Assembly (NCBI GenBank): GCA_015501595.1
Contig: JADNRX010000226.1
Location: 25,146 to 89,145, forward strand
DNA length: 64,000 nucleotides
Direction: 5' to 3'
Source of the DNA: Hymenopellis radicata
Taxonomy: Eukaryota > Basidiomycota > Agaricomycetes > Agaricales > Physalacriaceae
Within the stretch, counting starts at the first letter, position 1, and each line of letters starts with the position of its first letter. This document shows, one piece after another, positions 32,922-43,773 of this stretch. A program made the position numbers and the translations under genes. Below the pieces are notes generated by a model that did not search any database, was not told where the DNA came from, and was given only the letters and a program-made list of their open reading frames with translations.

Positions 32922-34003
32922 CGTTGCTAAATGGTCGAGCTCGCCGTCGTTGACGATGAGCAAGGGATAAATTGCCAAGTTTGTGGTGGCAGTCGGAAAG
33001 AGGAACACACGTGCTGTTGTGCCTTGGTAACCATCCCCCGTCAATCGACTCCGAGGTCAATTCAGCACTTGCGTCTTCTCTTCGCTTGTTACAGTTTTTT
33101 CTCTCTACGTTTCGCGCCCTCCCTGTTTGATTTCCCCCGTTGACTAGCAGTGCTTCATCATATGTATCACACCGACCCATCGTTTGATAATTCGTCGCTG
33201 CATTCTCCCTGCATAATACTCTGTTCTAACATCAATCTCTACTACGCGCCGGGACCTTGAGCTTCTTCGTTTGTTTCACCGCATAATATCAGCTTCTTCA
33301 ATCTTGGGGTACCCTCGTGCCTCGGTATCTACAACATCTCCATTCCAACAAGCTACCAGTATAGCAGGACAATACAGACACGTAAGGCGCATTCGGGTCC
33401 CCTTTGAACCTCGGCCAGAGCCTGCAATATGACCGCAGGGCGAGGCTTCCAAGTGGTTCCCGTGGAATTGCGAGGGGGATATCCGCTCCGCTACTGAGTC
33501 AATTTTACAAAGACAGGACAGCGGCTCCTGAATACATCTCAATGCTAGTGGCCTTTTACGTTCAATCCTTCGTTAAGAACGGACGTACACATGATTCTTG
33601 GACTTGTTTCGCTTTTGACGTTGCTCGCATGTCGAATTGCGACCTTGTTCCTCTCCCAAGAGCAGGCTGCTCTTTCAATCTCTGATTTACATCTTGAATT
33701 CACATCCAACCGGTGATTATCCCACGTCGTCGTGATACTGATATGTATGCAACGCCACACTTGTAAACACAATCGATCGACCAGCCAAGTTACAGGAATT
33801 TGTTTGATACGCGAGTTACTTGCACATTCCTACGGCGCCAAACCGACTACACACACCTCTGGCCTTGCAAGTTCATAGCGTCCTGGAAATTTGAAGAACC
33901 AAGGTTCAACATTGGATAAGCATACATGTAGGAATAAACAGTACATGATATCAAGCAAGAGAACTAACAAAAAAACCATGAATGATAACAGCAATATAAC
34001 AGA
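32922..34003. other. Intergenic between kinase and H2A.Z genes
   Basis: Holds the kinase promoter and leader (minus strand, 32922 upward) and the 3' flank of H2A.Z. A CT-rich tract lies near 33085-33115. ORFs of up to 93 codons show no family signature. No gene supported. Confidence 0.45.
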
Positions 34004-34539
34004 TTAAGCCGGCGGCGGCTCAGTTCCCTTCTTGGGGCCGCGCGCAGCGGCGGTAAGCGATTTGTGGATAAAGGGCAAGACGCCACCTCCTGCGATCGTA
34101 GCCTTCACCAATGTATCGAGCTCCTCATCGCCACGGATGGCAAGCTGCAAATGCCGAGGCGTGATACGTTTGACGCGTAAATCTTTCGACGCGTTACCTA
34201 ACGTAACATTAGTAAAACGTCGACTTGAATGGTCAATATAGAGACAAACCTGCGAGTTCTAGTACTTCGGCTGTGAGGTATTCGAGGATCGCAGACGTAT
34301 ACACAGCGGCCTTGGCACCGATGCGGACTTTGTTTTGGGTGCGTTGCTTCAAATAACGATGGATACGACCAACCGGGAACTGAAGGCAAAGAATGTCCAT
34401 CATCCGATGAGGTGAAAGCGGATGAGTGACATACCTGAAGCCCGGACCTCTGACTCCTCGTTTGGAACGTCTTGCCTCCGTCGGCGTTGCGCGACGCGCC
34501 GGTGTTGCCACCTTTCGCTTTTCCTGCTTTGGGAGGCAT
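34004..34539 (-). CDS. HTZ1: Histone H2A.Z variant (142 aa)
   Basis: Three exons (34539-34435, 34379-34250, 34197-34004) join to 142 residues. The N-terminus is [14 protein letters not shown] with Lys targets, then [60 protein letters not shown] and [20 protein letters not shown] followed by [13 protein letters not shown]. The 'EEELDTLV..TIAGGGV.P.IHKSL' end, with no SQE-type tail, identifies H2A.Z rather than canonical H2A. It replaces H2A in nucleosomes beside promoters, placed by SWR1-type remodellers. Intron positions of 55 and 52 nt are clean GT..AG. Gene is complete. Confidence 0.95.
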
Positions 34540-35555
34540 CTTCGACGAACGATTGAAGGACTTGAATTACTACGCAAATGACAATGTAAGCCAAGGAAAA
34601 AGGCAAAATGAAGCAACAACGCACGCGTTGATACACGCCTTGTTGACAAGACCGAAAAACGTTCTAGTTTGCAGCATAACGTGAGGAAGAGAGATTCAAA
34701 GCGAGGAGGGGATACTGACAGGCTGGAAACGCGAAACTGGCGGCGTGGTGGTGGTATTAAATCAAGACGTTGTTTGCCCGTATTGACATACTAAATTTCC
34801 CACTCATCAACGTCCCCACGTGAGACCCGATCGTGTTCTTCCTTTCCGAGCCATCGCCAGGGTCTCGCTCAAGCGCGCGCCTGTCACGCGCACCATTCTG
34901 AACAATGCCGTCGCCGTCTCCATCATATTCCCGTCTCGCCGCCGCCGTCTTCGTTGCTGCAAGGACTATGTTCACCTTTCGACCTTGGCCACCTCAATGC
35001 GGACCGTTCCCGGGACGACATCTCATCCATTTAGTACTTGTACAGGACCAAAACGAAGCTTGCTCCTTCCGTTGCAGACGTGATACTTCCGACTAATACG
35101 AAGGTCACTACGATGCGTCTGCTAGACGCGTCTTCGGACCCGCGCCATTTGACAAAAATGGACTGTTGTAATAGACACCGGCGATGGTGGAGGATTTTAT
35201 CGCGGGGCCCTGAATGTCCCAGACGTCTTCTTGAATGACGGCAAGTAGTTCTTTCCTTTTCATACCTGAACCACCAAGTGTTCAATTTCCTTTCTAGACT
35301 GTCTTCCTGCCTCAATGGGTGTTCGATTTCGATGCCTGGAAGGCTATTCCGCCGCCCGAAGCGCCCGATACGCGTCAACATGAATATATTCAGTTTGATA
35401 TACTTGGACTAACGCGTAGATTTGAATGGAGTGTATGCTATGTTTTGTTGTTCACGAAAGCTCGGCCCACGAGACCACTGTCTACGACGCGGCAAATCTC
35501 TCAAGACATTACATCATCTACCTTCAACTGACCACGTCCAGCGCAGGTCTTCGCG
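34540..35555. other. H2A.Z promoter and unidentified, probably decayed sequence
   Basis: The first ~250 bp upstream of 34539 should be the histone promoter. Beyond it the plus strand has coding-like pieces (TVFLPQWVFDFDAWKAIPPP at ~35298, EAPDTRQHEYIQFDILGL after it) with no joinable frame and no family I recognise. Confidence 0.35.
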
Positions 35556-35930
35556 TCGGATTGGGAGGAATTCAAGGCACCTTCGACGTATGCTTATCCT
35601 TCGTCACCGAGCGCAGGCTCCGCGACTGCCTTCGGAGATTGGCTTGTATTCTCAGGTGCTTGGCTGGCTACCAAAGATAACCCGACTATCCAGCACGACG
35701 TCCGATGCATGTCCGAACTCGTAGTTCCGCAGGAACGGGGGGTACATCGCCTTCTCGCCTTCTTTTTCTTTCATTCTCAACGATTCGCAGGACCCGGCGG
35801 CTTATCATCCACAGTTTGACAAGCTAGGAGCGGCGGCTTTTCGAAAGGCCGTTGTCTAGCACGGCCTCCTTCAAAGGGTCAGACGACAGACGACAGAGAC
35901 TCGCGCGCAATCTTTCTCGTCTCCAATGTG
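35556..35930 (+). pseudogene. Decayed relative of the gene at 39.7-41.4 kb
   Basis: Plus-strand pieces QVFASDWEEFKAPS, then GSATAFGDWLVFSGAWLATK followed by DNPTIQHDV, then MSELVVPQE and, in other frames, AFRKAVV-like and FKGSDD-like stretches. The intact counterpart at 39.73-40.0 kb reads ASAFIAWFTDSGICKATEDH, MYELVVPQEWQDP, PAFRKAVISAASPASFKGPD. Nucleotide identity is high in 'gaactcgtagttccgcagga' and 'gcctccttcaaagggtcaga'. An insertion in the middle and frame breaks make it non-functional. Confidence 0.65.
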
Positions 35931-36412
35931 CATAAGTGATGCTTGTGGACATTACATATGCTTTAACATTCTCTGGGTACGTACTGGATTCTTGGAAAAT
36001 TAACGAGACGGCAAAGGATGAAAGGATGATGGAAGTGTTGGTAAGAGACTAAGATGTATCGCCAAGTGTGTTGCAGACGTTCAAATTCGAGCCCGACAGC
36101 GTGCTTTTCGCTGGTCGCTCATGATTGTCGGTGCACCAGGATGACTTTTCAATTTGTCTTCATGCTCTCCGCTGTGAACGGCGCGCATCTTAGGCGCTAG
36201 GTCCAAACGGTATCAGTGTGTGCAGGAAGGCATGATGCCATTCTTTTTGCAGCATCCGCTGTTCACATTCTTTCATCCTCTTGTATGGGTCGAAGCTGGG
36301 CTCGTTAATTTCAACGTCTGCTAATCGACGAGAGCAAGTTCCTGGTAAGATAAACCATCAGGAGGACCTGTAAGTGTACATTTTTTCCTTCCTCAGAATA
36401 CTGTGCTGACGC
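35931..36412. other. No gene recognised between the decayed family copy and the SDR relic
   Basis: Scattered short ORFs. It may include eroded upstream exons of the SDR relic that follows. Confidence 0.3.
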
Positions 36413-36803
36413 GACATTATCATAGACAATGGTCGATCTAAGAGACCTGTGCGAAGTCCATATCCGGTCGAGTGCGACGAGGCAAGTGGCCACCGTATCG
36501 TTTTCGTATGTATCTGCCACTGCTTTGTTCTTCACCTCCTAATGATGTCTCGCTAGGGCCCGTCTCATGTATCGATCTTCTCATCCGACGTTCGGCGAAG
36601 CGTTCCCAGAGCGCGCAGCTTCATTAACGGGGGTCCCCAGTGATCTCGTCAACGCGCCACTTTTCACGATTGATAACAGTCTAACGGAGGAGAAGCTTAG
36701 GATGAAGTTTACGTCTGTTGAAGAGACTGTCATTGATATAGCGAAGTGGTTGATAGCCTCTGGCGTCGAGGAGGTATGGGCGGCTGTGGGCAAGAGGTAC
36801 TAG
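36413..36803 (+). pseudogene. C-terminal relic of an NAD(P)-dependent epimerase/reductase (extended SDR)
   Basis: After a possible acceptor the plus strand reads VDLRDLCEVHIRSS, like the 'VDVRD.A.AH' segment of extended SDR reductases (cinnamoyl-CoA or dihydroflavonol reductase type). A one-base frame change leads to EASGHRIVFV, then a ~50-nt intron and a block with SHPTFGEAFPERAASLTGVP, FTIDNSLTEEKLRMKFTSVE and ETVIDIAKWLIASGV, the normal C-terminal end of the fold. The NAD-binding N-terminus was not found upstream. The frame change and the missing half indicate a pseudogene. Confidence 0.5.
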
Positions 36804-37011
36804 ATAAAATAATGATTTTGTTCACGTGCACGGTAGACGCGCGCGCGCAACGCATATATTGTACGGCTTTGTTCATGGTGGCATAGCCGCTCTTGCTGGC
36901 GCTCGCCTTCCGTGGGCATCCCACAGTTCTATAGTATTCAATTTTACTGTAGTAGGGTGATCGTATGTTGTGACCGTATGCCGATCAAGGTTGCTTTTCT
37001 ACCACCACGCA

Positions 37012-38473
37012 ATGACCGTCCTTCCCTTAGAGCTGCTATTGCTCATTTTTGACAACGCCTCAGTCCGGACTTTGCATTCTCTATCTCTATGCTCTCATCA
37101 AATACGAATATTGGTTTTCCCGCTCTTGTATCGCCACGTCGTATTCGAGAACAAGAAGGAGCTATCCCAGTTCAGTTCACGCGTCATTTCGGAGGCGAAC
37201 GGCGAGAATCTCGTTGACGACTTGCGCGTAGCAGACCATGTACACGACTTGGCATTTCGCGACGTATATTATTTTCAGGATGAGTTGGTGCTCTTGGCAT
37301 CAGCGCTACAACATATGAAGGCTCTACGTGGACTGACGTGGTCGGCACTGCTCCCAAGAGACCCCACCATCTTCTCCGCCGTTCAAACGACCTGCAACAG
37401 CCTCCAAAATCTTAGTTTACATCTTGCCAAGGAGTACTTTGACGGTGACGATGGTGAGCGAGCTTACTGTAGGTCGGGAAATGTTCATCACTAAAAACAT
37501 TTTAGATGATTACACGTCGACTCTTTTCGGGTTCAAAGGACTTGCACGCTTGGAGATCTCATTGTGTACGTCCCGTATTCTATTCTCACATGCTAGACGC
37601 TCACGTTGATATGATTAGGGCGTCTCCAAATCTCATAGCCCTCGATTTATCGCTGTATACTGAGGGCGACTTGCCCGCAAAGTGGGATATCGACATGCTC
37701 TTCCAATCCATCGACATTAATATTGCGCCTACTACTCTGAGGCTCCGCAAGGATGCTGCCCTTGATCTTCATGCATTCAGTGATTCCACGAAACCCACGC
37801 CCTTTCGTTCATTCCTCCTGTCCCATCATGACAAAATCACATCCCTTGCACTCCCTGCGCCACAAGAAGATTTCGCACACGGTCCTCCCAGCCTAAATCT
37901 CCCCCCTGACACACTTCCAGTGCTGCGAGAGTTTGAAGGCCCCATCTACTGGTGCTCTCAACTTTCCAAGCTCCAAGTCGCCTCCAAACTTGAAAGCCTC
38001 ACAGTGCTTTCGGACCACAGGGCGCTCTTTGAAGACGACAGGCGGGACATGTTCTTAGAAGCGCTTCGAGCCTTTTCTGCACTCAAAGCATTGAATGTAT
38101 TCGAGGGACAAACCTACCTTTCCGCGCTGGAGTTGAAGGTTATCATAGAGAACACCCCTCATCTTGAGTGCCTCACATTTGCCTTCTTTACCTTCGATAC
38201 AGCGGTATGTCTACATAGGCGTTAGCTATACGCACTTTCTGACTGATTTCAAAGCATACCATTGGTTCTCAACTGTCGTGCCTCAACTTACGAGTGTTAG
38301 CAGCTCATAACCTCCCGTATACTGGCAGACTTGGCGCCGAAGAATTCGTTCGGACTCTGGCGCAATATTGTGCTTCTCTGGTGATGGTTGAAGACCTCGA
38401 CCGGTGTCGGGTGACAACTATTCTCAGAAAGGAAGGTGGTATCGATTTAGAGGTATCACAAATGCAAATCTGA
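37012..38473 (+). CDS. F-box-type protein
   Basis: Starts at ATG 37012 with LPLELLLLIFDNASVRTLHS and LSLCSHQIRILVFPLLYRHV, a standard fungal F-box where L/P-rich helices bind Skp1 and leave a variable body to choose the ubiquitination target. Introns near 37455-37505 (GTGAGC..TTTTAG), 37564-37618 (GTGTAC..GATTAG) and 38204-38254 (GTATGT..CAAAG) join exons in phase; the last exon ends LEVSQMQI with TGA at 38471-38473. The body has Leu-rich periodic stretches (LALDLSLY, LRKDAALDLHAF, LESLTVLSDHRALF) typical of this family's loose repeats. About 420 residues. Target unknown. No defect seen. Confidence 0.7.
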
Positions 38474-38549
38474 ATGGTGGTTGCTAATGCTTACGATGGT
38501 CATTGTGTATTGCCGAGTAGAGTATTGAATCATCGATATTCATGGCTTC

Positions 38550-38800
38550 GAGAGCAGATGCATTATAATAGATAGTAAATAAGATTGTAATGGTTGTGCA
38601 GCGAAGACCCGACAAGGAATTGCTAATCACCTTGCTTGCCGTAGTTACAACTGCGCTACATGAAGCGCCAATCAACTATCCCAGTGGCCAACGAAGCTAG
38701 TCGGGCGATACAACTTTTCTGCCACTCTAGAAGGTGCTTTACTGCAAGGCCCACGAGTACATCCCGAGCGCGCTCCTTCACCGAGGAATTCTCATAAAAC
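38550..38800. repeat. Direct repeat copy 1 (pair with 42329-42577)
   Basis: About 250 bp, starting at 'agagcagatg' and ending at 'ctcataaaac', matches 42329-42577 in the same orientation at roughly 85-90% by eye, with small indels in the middle. It contains the C-terminal coding piece of the minus-strand relic, so it is a gene-fragment duplication more than a transposon end. Confidence 0.75.
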
Positions 38801-39455
38801 GGAAACGCGTCCGAGTTCCGCAGATGACTGACGCCGCGGGAAGCCTATCACAGTGCGCACGCTCATTCTCCCCTGTCATGACCTGCGAGAGAGGAAGCTC
38901 GAACGTGATCCCGTTGGTGCTCAAACTATGACGCCACCATTCCACCATTCGCGATGCCGGGTGATCTTCATGGACCCAATCATCCAGGCGCCGTGTCTGT
39001 ACGGAAAGATAGACGCGCCGGAAATGACTGAGGTTGGGCGGGCGGGCGGCCATGTCATCGCTTTTATAGACTGCCGAAATGGATGGTGAGGATAAAGATA
39101 AGTATACCCTGCCATAGATCAGTGATACGAATTGAGGTTGCATCGGACCGACTCTATCAGAGGGAAATCTTTGGTGTTAAGAACCTGCTGCAGCGCCATG
39201 GCCTGATTCCAACTGAGAACCGATATCTCCAGATTCGTGAGGTTCGGAAAAATCTCCGGGAGAAGGAAGGACTGGAAGTTTTCGAGTGTGTGGTCATCAA
39301 GAAGCAGCGAGAGGCTACTTATCAACAGCTTCCGGCCGCGGGGCAGCACTGTGGTCTTCCCCGAGCTCGTTCGAGTCGGAACAAACGCGGACAAATGCAA
39401 GCGAAAGACGAGAAGCCTTTGTCCGCCCAGCTAACCTCAGCAGAGCTCGTAGATT
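38640..39455 (-). pseudogene. Minus-strand LRR/F-box-like gene relic
   Basis: Pieces in order on the minus strand: KLLISSLSLLLDDHTLENFQ and IFPNLTNLEISVLSWNQAMA (39.35-39.2 kb), then in another frame RLDDWVHEDHPASRMVEWWR with ITFELPLSQVMTGENERA (39.0-38.85), then in a third frame RARDVLVGLAVKHLLEWQKS and CIARLASLATGIVDWRFM with a stop near 38645. The Leu-rich part looks like the C-terminal body of an F-box protein. Two frame changes and no start suggest a relic, though missed introns remain possible. Its C-terminal end is duplicated at 42.33-42.58 kb. Confidence 0.35.
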
Positions 39456-39805
39456 AGGCAGGTGGGACACACTCGATACGGTTGACGCGAGAAGACGGGG
39501 CCACGTGATCGAAACATGTCTCTCGAGTCTGTCTCAACCATCATCTGCATCATGCCCAGCACAGATCGCTCGATGCATTCGGAGGACTGGACACCGTAAG
39601 AACGCTGTCGAAACCATGCACCATGCAGGGTCTTGCTCATGTCTACCTAGGCCCAAAGACGCAAAGAGGGCACCTTCCTCGTATGTTTATCCTTTGTCAT
39701 CAAGCTATCTCTTGACATCTTAGCAGAGCAGCAGCCTCCGCGTCTGCCTTCATAGCGTGGTTTACAGACTCAGGTATTTGCAAAGCTACGGAAGATCATC
39801 CGACT

Positions 39806-41384
39806 ATGAAAAAGATCCTGCATGACGTCGAAGGCATGTACGAACTCGTAGTTCCGCAGGAATGGCAGGACCCGGATTATCATCTACCGTTTGACAAGGT
39901 AGACGCGCCGGCTTTTCGCAAGGCCGTTATCAGTGCAGCTAGCCCAGCCTCCTTCAAAGGGCCAGACGACGCAGACTCGCGCGCAATCCTGGGGTCCTTA
40001 CACACAATGCTCGCCATGAACGGGGATATTCGGAAGAAGAAGGAGGCCACCTTTAGGCGCAACATGGATGCGCTAGTCGCGGACGTCTTTGACCGTCAGT
40101 ATGCGATAGACGGCAAGCCCGAGTTCGGAGAGGGAAATTTTTGCGTCACGTACGTTGTTTCCTAGTGCATATACTACGAACACTTATTTCCTTCTTTGCA
40201 GACTAGAAGAGAGCATTTGGCTGCAAGAAAATCCCGTAACCTCCAACGAGGCCCATCCTGATGCCCTCGTCACTTATGGTCCCATCGGTGCAACGAACAT
40301 TTATTCGCAGCTCCGAAACATTCTCCTTCAAGGAAGCACTAACATATCCCCCTCTCAACTGCCTTTGTCTCCCCCTCCTTCGATGTCTACATTCACCGAT
40401 GCCGACCCCGCATCCACCGACGCCAAACCCGCACCCACCAATTCTATAAAACCCCGACTGACTCCAGTTCAGGGGAACAGCTAGTCGACTTGTACTCCAA
40501 CGTCTTTTTTCAATTCAACCCCGGACTTGAGGCAAAGCTATACCTCATCGCCGTGCTCCTCGAATACAAAAGCTCCTCCAAGCTGCATAAATACGAACAG
40601 TTATGCATGGACTTCAGAACTGCGCAACTGCAACGCCGCGCTCTGCTCTTGGAAGATCGGACTCTGTTCGGATTCGCCTTGGGTGTGGATGGGGTATTCA
40701 TTTATGCGTCTTTCTGGTCAGACGACGACATCCATATATCTGCGGACCCAGTGTGTAGCTTCCCCTTTGACGGCAATACTCCACTTCAGATAGTGCGACT
40801 GTTTCTATTTCTACGCCGACTAGCCAAGAACATGACGGCCCAGTTGGCGGAGGATAGGCGGGCAGTGGCTTTGAAGGCACGGGCTATCGCTTCGGGTCTT
40901 GAGGCGGGCTCAACTGTTTGGCGAGTCTCTAAACCAGGACCATCAGGACCTTCCCACTCGAATCCATCATCAAGGCGTGGATCAGACGCCGCACCTCCTT
41001 CAAAACGGCAAAAAAGTGCGCATACCGGAAATGCATCTGTTTTGCACACCAATGTTCAAGGTGGACAAGCCAACACCCAGGTACCATTTTCTACACATTT
41101 TCATGTGTGTTTCGCTCATGTTCTGAACTGTGCAGACATTGACAAAATCAGGGGACACTCTCACCGCCCAAAACCTGTCTGGGTTCATGGAGTATGAACG
41201 CGACATTGAACGTTGGGTTGCACATGTTGATATCGAGTGTGCAATGGGTGGAGAGCCCTCATGCATGATGGCGAATTTGGACCAGGAAGAGCCCTGCATG
41301 GATGGTGAGGCATCAGTCCCTGCCCTCAAGGACGCCGAAGCCACAGTTGAGATGTTGCCGGAGAATCATTTACATGTTGTTTGA
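39806..41384 (+). CDS. Uncharacterised expanded-family protein with possible PD-(D/E)XK-like core
   Basis: Exons from ATG 39806 read MYELVVPQEWQDPDYHLPFD, AFRKAVISAASPASFKGPDD, then KEATFRRNMDALVADVFDRQ, an intron at ~40149-40200, a block with EAHPDALVTYGPIGATNIYS, a second junction near 40470, then FQFNPGLEAKLYLIAVLLEY followed by KSSSKLHKYEQLC, DRTLFGFALGVDGVFIYASF and a Lys/Arg-rich tail with PPSKRQKS (possible nuclear signal), a third intron near 41079-41136, ending HLHVV. The order PD...LLEYK, followed by two strands, resembles PD-(D/E)XK nuclease-like folds; this is inference. In-frame codons run upstream of 39806 to about 39723, so the real start may be earlier. The second junction is unclear. 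A decayed relative lies at 35.6 kb. Confidence 0.55.
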
Positions 41385-42100
41385 ATCATTCATCGCTTCG
41401 TAGAGTCGCAGCCTCAGGGCAGAGTTTAAGGGTGATTTGGTGTCTGACTTTTGGTGATGCTCCCCATCATCTTCTCGCGAGGCTACCCAGAAGGAGCAGC
41501 GACCTGCGCCGCTGGCTCGCATCGCTCACGACTCTCTTCTGGTGTGGAGTCTTTACACGCGAATCGGATAAGCTCGAGAGGTATGTTTCGGCCGTCGTTC
41601 ACTGTTGGACTTGACTGACTCGTTATGTCTAGTAGTGTCTGTTAAATCGGGCTGCTCTCGACTCCGAACCGCTTAATCTTCACCGCACGGTGTGCGTCTC
41701 ATTTAGTAAGTCGAACAATTGCTCCAAGTTCCTCTAGTTCTTCGACTAACACTGTAACAGATTCACGGAGAGTTGACAACCGTTTTCATTTCGAGTCGCG
41801 GCCACAAACCTCTTCAAATGCGCCTTGACTGCAGATGAGGTCAGCCTGTACGTCCTTCACAGTTTCCGTTGTTCGATGTTTTACTTATTCATCGCTCCTT
41901 AGAGTCGTTGCCGAGTCCAGACCGGAGCTACGAGGACGACTTGGGATTTCACTGTCCAGTCCTCTTCTCGCGAGGTTACCAGAAGGGAGCAGCGACCTTC
42001 GCCGCTGGCTCGCGTTCCTCGCGACTCCCTTGTAGTGGTGAGTCTCGCGGATTCCTCAAGAGGCAAGCTTCAAACATTATTCAAAATCTGACTTGACTGG
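41385..42100 (+). repeat. Diverged tandem duplication downstream of the PD-(D/E)XK-like gene
   Basis: About 41385-41600 and 41885-42110 share the stretches 'cattcatcgct', 'tcttctcgcgaggttacc' (near identical) and 'gcgccgctggctcgc'-like, in the same order. Both may be worn 3' flank or exon sequence. No open gene is supported. Confidence 0.5.
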
Positions 42101-42328
42101 CTTGTTATCTTTAGTATCTTTCGACCTAACCTGGTCGAGTCGACTGGCGAATGTTTTACTCCCGCCGGCTAAGTCTCGTAGGGTACTGTTGTTGTCCAGC
42201 CGTGTGACTTGAGATTTCAAAGTCGAGACGGAGATCTCCCCGCACCTCCCCATTGACTACGCCCTAGTTGGATTTAGGCACACACGGGTCGAGAGGAGGT
42301 CGAATGATGGTCCGTGAAAGTGTTGGAA

Positions 42329-42577
42329 GAGAGCAGATGTATTACAATAGATAGTAAATAAGATTGTAATGGTTGTGCAGCGAATTTCTAATCACATTGC
42401 TTCAATTGCTTGCCGCAGTTATCAACATTGCTCTACATGAAGCGCCAATCGACTATCCCAGTGGCCAACGAAGCTAGTCGGGCGACACAACTTTTCTACC
42501 ACTCTAGAAGCTGCTTTACTGCAAGGCCCACGAGTACATCCCGAGCGCGCTCCCTCACCGAGGAATACTCATAAAAC
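42329..42577. repeat. Direct repeat copy 2 (pair with 38550-38800)
   Basis: Same orientation as copy 1. In the minus frame it reads RARDVLVGLAVKQLLEW, then an internal stop, then KSCVARLASLATGIVDWRFM, so it is a more decayed copy of the C-terminal coding piece at 38.65-38.80 kb. Confidence 0.75.
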
Positions 42578-43773
42578 CAGCAAGCTTTCGAGCTTTGTAC
42601 AGGCTCTCAAGTTGGCTCGTAGAACGCGATGAAGGTAGGATTGCGACAATGATTCATATTTCCGGTAGATATTGTACAGTTTCCTGACTATCGAGGCTCT
42701 GTATCGCGCTGTTTCAGTTCTTCGTTTTCTAATCTAATTCTATGAGCATGTATATCAGATTGGCGATGTGCAAGACCTGAAAAAGGCGCACTTATTTCTC
42801 CTCGACAAAACCCTCAAGGTCGTCTCCCTCTCTTTGTCGGTCATGCTGCCCCAGTTGGCGATGCGCAACAACGTCTACTGATAATCAGTTGGTATTGTGC
42901 GAGGCGGACAAGAAGCAGCCTACACCGTCACTGTTGACGACCATGGGTCCTAGACTATCGAGCTTGACGGTCCCAGCATCGACGTTCACCTCCGTCGCCG
43001 CCGCTGTCGGTGGCGAGAGTCTCCGGATTTGGTTCCGTCATGACTGGTGTAAACAAAAGTCCGATCGGCATCAATCCTCTTGTCCATACACTTCCATCAT
43101 CTTGCCTTGTATCTTGCCCTGATTTGGATCCCTCATCAGACCTGCCATGGCAGTATACGGACAATCCACAGTTAAACAGTTTCCTTCTGAAACCGGTTTA
43201 CAGCGCAGATTACGCTAGTCAATATAGCGTTAAACCCACTGCCTTTCCGCACTCGGACGCTCTCAACTCATAAGGTGCTGACTAAGTGCGGTTCAGTCGA
43301 GACTCGACGATTTGCAGTGTCTGTTGTCTCAGTTTTGTTGACTGTCACCACCATCATCGACGATTTCTCGCAAGAACGGGCTCTAAACGGTAACAGTGCC
43401 TGCGGGACGCCGCAAGATCCAAGACTCTGTCCGGACCACGAACCACACGACACTGCATTTTACATCGAGGCGAATCCGCGAGCTCTACATCTATTATCCT
43501 CAACATATTGACTTCTCTGCTTCTTCCCGCCCCTCCCCGTCTCTCCGGTCGGGCAACATCTCTACATTATAGAAGCAACAGATCCCACGGCGATCAGCAG
43601 CAAACCTTCCAAAGATTTGCACAAGTCATTTTTCCGAATATTACGCAGGGCTTCGAGCCTGTATCCATGTGAATGTTCTGTTTATCGGATCGGGCAGGAG
43701 CGTTTTCGATTTATAAAACGAGCACGGGAGGGCCGATTGGTCCTTTATGCCTTGATCTCCACTTTGCCCCCCA
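42578..43773. other. Unidentified region upstream of the DUF6533 gene
   Basis: Some coding-like stretches occur on the plus strand (IGDVQDLKKAHLFLLDKTLK at ~42755; SSLTVPASTFTSVAAAVGGE at ~42958) without a joinable frame or known family. A TATA-like 'tttataaaac' lies at 43711-43720, about 55 bp before the next ATG, and may serve that gene. Confidence 0.35.

Noticed and set aside
38550..42577. Direct repeats as the LTRs of a retrotransposon
   Set aside because: The interval holds no gag-pol, primer-binding site or TG..CA ends, and the repeats contain coding sequence of a gene relic.
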